The notes under the pieces were generated by a model. That model made no database searches. It was given only the letters and a program-made list of their open reading frames with translations, and was not told where the DNA came from. DNA of 64,000 nt, taken from the NCBI RefSeq assembly GCF_964021845.1, contig NZ_CAXHZC010000004.1:248001-312000 (forward strand), written 5' to 3'. The position numbers and the translations under genes were made by a program. This DNA comes from Arcticibacterium sp964021845. GTDB lineage: Bacteria; Bacteroidota; Bacteroidia; Cytophagales; Spirosomataceae. Positions 60,967 to 64,000 of this stretch are shown here, in pieces (position 1 is the stretch's first letter; each line of letters starts with the position of its first letter).

Positions 60967-61528
60967 TTACCAGAAAACTGCGGAGCTTGTTATTGAAAAA
61001 GGAACAGTAAGCCTTAACGGTAAAACTGTTTTCGAATTTGACGACAGTCAAGAAAACGGGATTTTTCTAAAAGAGATTTATAAAGATTTGGATCTGGCTT
61101 ATCCCAAGTTTTATAAGATGGATGAGCTGTGCAAACTAGGCATTTTGGCGGCGGAGTATCTTTTCCGAGAAAATCCAGTTCACGAAAAGTATAAACAGGA
61201 AGATGTGGCCATTTTGCTGTCGAATAGTTCATCATCTTTAAGCACAGATACAAAGCATCAGGTATCTATCTCAAATAAAGAGGAATACTTTCCGAGTCCG
61301 GCTGTTTTTGTATATACCTTGGCAAACATCCTTCTTGGAGAAATAGCCATCAGATATAAATTTACTGGCGAACAAAGTTTCTTTATTTTTGAGGAATATG
61401 ACGCTGCTTTCATGACAGATTATGCTCACGGTCTTTTAGATAATCAAGAGGCAGAATGTGTCATAACGGGTTGGGTGGAGATTTTTGAGAATAATTACAA
61501 AGCGGTGCTTTTCATTAATGAAAAGTAA
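60959..61528 (+). CDS. Half-size ketosynthase-like protein without active Cys
   Basis: The frame begins with an ATG at 60959 (MTDYQKTAELVIEKG), overlapping the previous gene by eight bases, and encodes 189 residues. It has thiolase-fold-like segments: DVAILLSNSSSSLSTD, YFPSPAVFVYTLANIL and EYDAAFMTDYAHGLL. The strand and helix order resembles the N-terminal half of a ketosynthase, but no Cys is at the catalytic position and there is no C-terminal half. Proteins of this kind occur in flexirubin clusters and may pair with a ketosynthase. A direct enzymatic role is unlikely. Confidence 0.75.
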   Translation: MTDYQKTAELVIEKGTVSLNGKTVFEFDDSQENGIFLKEIYKDLDLAYPKFYKMDELCKLGILAAEYLFRENPVHEKYKQEDVAILLSNSSSSLSTDTKHQVSISNKEEYFPSPAVFVYTLANILLGEIAIRYKFTGEQSFFIFEEYDAAFMTDYAHGLLDNQEAECVITGWVEIFENNYKAVLFINEK

Positions 61529-61556
61529 GCTTAAAAAGATAGTTTAAAACGATAAT

Positions 61557-61817
61557 ATGAGCGATTTAAAAGTAAACCTTAAGCTTCAAATTATAGAAGC
61601 ACTAAATCTGGAAGACATGACTCCTGACGAAATAGAGGACGATGCACCTCTTTTTGGTGATGGTTTGGGCCTTGATTCTATTGATGCCTTGGAGTTGATA
61701 GTTTTATTGGAGAGGAATTACGGAATTAAGATTGTGAATCCTGAAGATGGCAGAGCCATTTTTGAGTCTATCAATGTGATGGCGAAATACATAGAAGAAA
61801 ACGCAGTCAACTCTTAG
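61557..61817 (+). CDS. Acyl carrier protein 2, pigment cluster
   Basis: An 86-residue ACP with phosphopantetheine attachment Ser41 in GLGLDSIDALELIVLLE. The acidic helix II and the C-terminal helix are present. It lies between the half-size ketosynthase-like gene and the third ketosynthase gene, one base upstream of the latter's GTG. Two different ACPs suggest that separate parts of the pigment are built or transferred on separate carriers. Confidence 0.95.
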   Translation: MSDLKVNLKLQIIEALNLEDMTPDEIEDDAPLFGDGLGLDSIDALELIVLLERNYGIKIVNPEDGRAIFESINVMAKYIEENAVNS

Positions 61818-61818
61818 G

Positions 61819-63018
61819 GTGTCAAAAAGGGTTTTTATTACTGGTTTGGGTGCCATTTCTGCCATTGGCGGAGATGTGCCTAGTTCTTTGGCTAGTTTAT
61901 TAGCTAGGAAAACAGGTATTGGAACTTTACAAAATATTAAAACTAGGCTAGCTCATTTGCCAGTGGGGGAAGTAAAGTTAACCACGAATGAGCTTAAAAC
62001 ATTAGCTGGAGTTCCTGCCAATATTCCTCATTCTAGAACAGACTTATTGGGCATAATAGCGGCGAAAGAAGCTGTCAAAAATGCCCAAATTACTGACATT
62101 TCTGAATTTAAAACTGGTCTTATTTCAGCTACCAGCGTGGGTGGTATGAGTACCACGGAACAGAATTGGACGGACTACCTTGATGAATCTAAATCAGGTG
62201 ATTTTCTGTCAGAAATAGAATCCCACGAAGGAGCTTATAGTACAGAAAAGATAGCCGACAGTTTGGGCATAAAGGCCTATTTAAATACGATTAGTACGGC
62301 ATGTTCATCCTCTTCAAATGCTATTCTTTTAGGAGCAAGGCTTATCAAAAATGGCCTTCTAGATAGAGTTGTGGCAGGAGGAACAGATGCTCTTTCCAAA
62401 TTTACCATGAACGGTTTCAATACGCTCATGATTTTGGACGAGTCACTTTGTAAACCATTTGATGACAATAGGAAAGGCTTAAATTTAGGAGAAGGTGCTG
62501 GTTTTGTGGTTTTAGAATCTGAAAAAGCATCAGAAGGAAAAGAAAGATTGGCGGAACTGGTAGGCTATGCCAACACGAACGACGCCTATCATCAAACGGC
62601 ATCTTCGCCAACAGGAGAGGGGGCTTACTTAGCCATTTCAGAAACACTGAAACTGGCAAATGTGAAACCTTCGGAAGTGAGTTATATCAATGCCCACGGT
62701 ACAGGAACATCGGTAAATGACCTAAGCGAAGGCACCGCTATCGAACGGGTTTTTGGAAGTAAGGTACCGCCAATAAGTTCCACCAAAGTCTTCACTGGAC
62801 ACACTTTAGGTGCATGTGGAGGTATTGAAGCTGTATTTTCAGTGTTGGCTATTAAAAACGGGCTAATATTCCCGAATCTTAATTTCAGCACGCCGATGTC
62901 GGAATTGGCTTTTAAGCCAAACCTAACTTTGCTGAAAAATCAGTCAATTAATTTTGTGTTGTCTAATTCATTTGGTTTTGGAGGAAACACGACCTCCTTA
63001 TTATTTTCAAAAGTTTAA
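61819..63018 (+). CDS. Beta-ketoacyl synthase, third copy in pigment cluster
   Basis: The 399-residue ketosynthase starts at a GTG one base after the ACP stop. Active Cys162 is in NTISTACSSSSNAIL, the two His are in INAHGTGTSVND and TKVFTGHTLGACGG, and the C-terminal SFGFGGNTTSLLF is present. It resembles APE ketosynthases of the type that pair with a chain length factor. The chain-length-factor-like gene starts directly at its stop codon, so the two could form a KS-CLF heterodimer. Confidence 0.92.
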   Translation: MSKRVFITGLGAISAIGGDVPSSLASLLARKTGIGTLQNIKTRLAHLPVGEVKLTTNELKTLAGVPANIPHSRTDLLGIIAAKEAVKNAQITDISEFKTGLISATSVGGMSTTEQNWTDYLDESKSGDFLSEIESHEGAYSTEKIADSLGIKAYLNTISTACSSSSNAILLGARLIKNGLLDRVVAGGTDALSKFTMNGFNTLMILDESLCKPFDDNRKGLNLGEGAGFVVLESEKASEGKERLAELVGYANTNDAYHQTASSPTGEGAYLAISETLKLANVKPSEVSYINAHGTGTSVNDLSEGTAIERVFGSKVPPISSTKVFTGHTLGACGGIEAVFSVLAIKNGLIFPNLNFSTPMSELAFKPNLTLLKNQSINFVLSNSFGFGGNTTSLLFSKV

Positions 63019-64000
63019 GTGGAAGCATTTATAAATGGTATTGGTGCTATTTCGCCGCAAGATTCTCTTGATGGATTGCAGCTAGATGCTTTACCAGTTT
63101 TGGTGAATTCATCAGAGGTTAAAAGCCAGGAGCCAGTTTATAAAAACTATATTAATCCAGGGAAGGCCAGGCGAATGTCTCGCATGGTAAAAATGGGGGT
63201 AACGGCAGCTTTGACGGCTTTGAAAGAAAGCGAAGTCGAAATACCAGATGCCATTCTTACGGGAACGGCCATGGGCTGTTTAGAAGACACCGAGAAGTTT
63301 TTGAATGCGATAATTGATAATGACGAACAATTATTAACGCCAACAGCATTTATACAGTCAACTCATAATACGCTAGGTGCCCAAATAGCCCTGCTTTTAG
63401 GTTGTAAAAACTATAATTTCACGTACGTTCAGCGAGCTTTTTCTTTTGAGAATGCTGTACTGGATGGATTGATGAAATTAGAAGAAGGAAGCGAAAATGT
63501 GCTAGTAGGAGGTCATGACGAAATCACCAAAGGTTTTCATAAACTTTATGAGCGATTAGAATATTGGAAAAAGGAAGAGGGGGAGGATATTCTTCAATCT
63601 AAGTCTATAGGTTCTTATGCTGGAGAGGGAGCGTCATTTTTTAGTCTGTCAAAAACAAAAGAAGCTCAAAGCTATGCCAAGATAGTTGGACTTGATATGC
63701 TTTATAAGCCGTCAAATTCATCTGAAATTAAAGCATGGATAGAAGCTTTTCTTGTTGCAAAAGGAATTGATAGTTCTAAAATAGATTTAGTGCTTTACGG
63801 AACTAGCGGTGATGTTAGATTTGATTCTGTTTTTGAGGAAATGAAATTGGAGGTTTTCCAAAATCAGTCGAGTGGCTATTTTAAACATCTGTCGGGCGAA
63901 TATGCAACCAGTGCTAGTTTTGCGATGTATTTGACTGCTAATATTATCAAAAAGCAGTCTGTCCCAGATTATGTTTTGACAAGTGAAATTAAACCAAGCC
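63019..64000 (+). CDS. Cysteine-less ketosynthase, chain length factor-like, partial
   Basis: The open frame starts at a GTG at 63019, directly after the ketosynthase stop codon, and runs off the window end. The first 327 residues include ILTGTAMGCLEDTEKFL, STHNTLGAQIAL and GSYAGEGASFFSL, which is a ketosynthase-like fold. At the position of the active Cys the sequence is NFTYVQRAFSFENAVLDG, without Cys. That is the chain-length-factor type. It would form a heterodimer with the preceding ketosynthase and set product length. The rest of the gene and the cluster continue beyond the window. Confidence 0.8.
   Translation, partial: MEAFINGIGAISPQDSLDGLQLDALPVLVNSSEVKSQEPVYKNYINPGKARRMSRMVKMGVTAALTALKESEVEIPDAILTGTAMGCLEDTEKFLNAIIDNDEQLLTPTAFIQSTHNTLGAQIALLLGCKNYNFTYVQRAFSFENAVLDGLMKLEEGSENVLVGGHDEITKGFHKLYERLEYWKKEEGEDILQSKSIGSYAGEGASFFSLSKTKEAQSYAKIVGLDMLYKPSNSSEIKAWIEAFLVAKGIDSSKIDLVLYGTSGDVRFDSVFEEMKLEVFQNQSSGYFKHLSGEYATSASFAMYLTANIIKKQSVPDYVLTSEIKPS

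Noticed and set aside
1..64000. tRNA or rRNA genes
   Set aside because: Reading the intergenic regions on both strands showed no cloverleaf ends (CCA or T-loop GGTTCGAATCC) and no rRNA motifs. A tRNA search tool should confirm this.

Overview
The window is AT-rich chromosomal DNA from a member of the Bacteroidota, most likely the order Cytophagales. The evidence is a PorU2-type sortase of the type IX secretion system (T9SS), a 3-coathanger-stack surface protein, DUF5686 and SBBP-repeat proteins, TAnnTTTG-type promoters, few Shine-Dalgarno sequences, and a flexirubin/aryl-polyene-type pigment cluster with a tyrosine-ammonia-lyase-like enzyme. I found no rRNA, tRNA, transposase or CRISPR array.

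Layout. 1-3953: fatty acid starter block plsX(partial)-fabH-efp-accB-accC. 4077-9727: PorU2-like sortase, a lipoprotein, and an asparagine-synthetase-like amidoligase without the glutaminase cysteine. 10132-12489: PcrA/UvrD helicase. 12454-15478: accessory segment with a HigBA toxin-antitoxin pair, a second pair whose PIN toxin is frameshifted, and about 0.8 kb of decayed DNA. 15479-18571: three-gene sensory operon (solute-binding lipoprotein, histidine kinase, response regulator). 19257-22271: two divergent alkaline phosphatase genes, one fused to a phosphodiesterase-like domain. 22352-27158: an envelope protein and housekeeping genes (glutaminase, pdxJ, yqeY, cvpA, a small phosphatase). 27159-32729: intergenic hairpin repeats and a 1292-residue surface protein bracketed by roughly 0.3 kb direct repeats that carry the 3' end of a YugP-type metallopeptidase gene. 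32854-38554: flippase-like protein, panD, SDR39U1, LytTR regulator, M20 peptidase and MBL-fold hydrolase.

38555-43325 is the most unusual part. It is a row of small hypothetical and VOC-family genes. Four of them are each bracketed by a private inverted repeat that starts with GTT (or a variant) and ends with AAC, and the DNA between neighbouring cassettes can fold like an integron attC site with an unpaired base in the L'' arm. It looks like an integrase-less cassette array. 43326-53704 then holds a beta-propeller protein, a tandem M16 peptidase, a DUF5686 outer-membrane protein, a methyltransferase/acyltransferase pair and a secreted protein.

53983-64000 is the pigment cluster: aromatic ammonia lyase, ketoreductase, ketosynthase, ACP, LpxL-like acyltransferase, hotdog dehydratase, thioesterase, ketosynthase, a half-size ketosynthase-like protein, a second ACP, a third ketosynthase and a cysteine-less chain-length-factor-like ketosynthase that runs off the end. 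Many genes overlap by 4-16 bases. The likely product is an aryl polyene: an aromatic acid starter extended by the ketosynthases, reduced by the FabG-like enzyme and dehydrated by the hotdog protein. Product identity and regulation are inferred.
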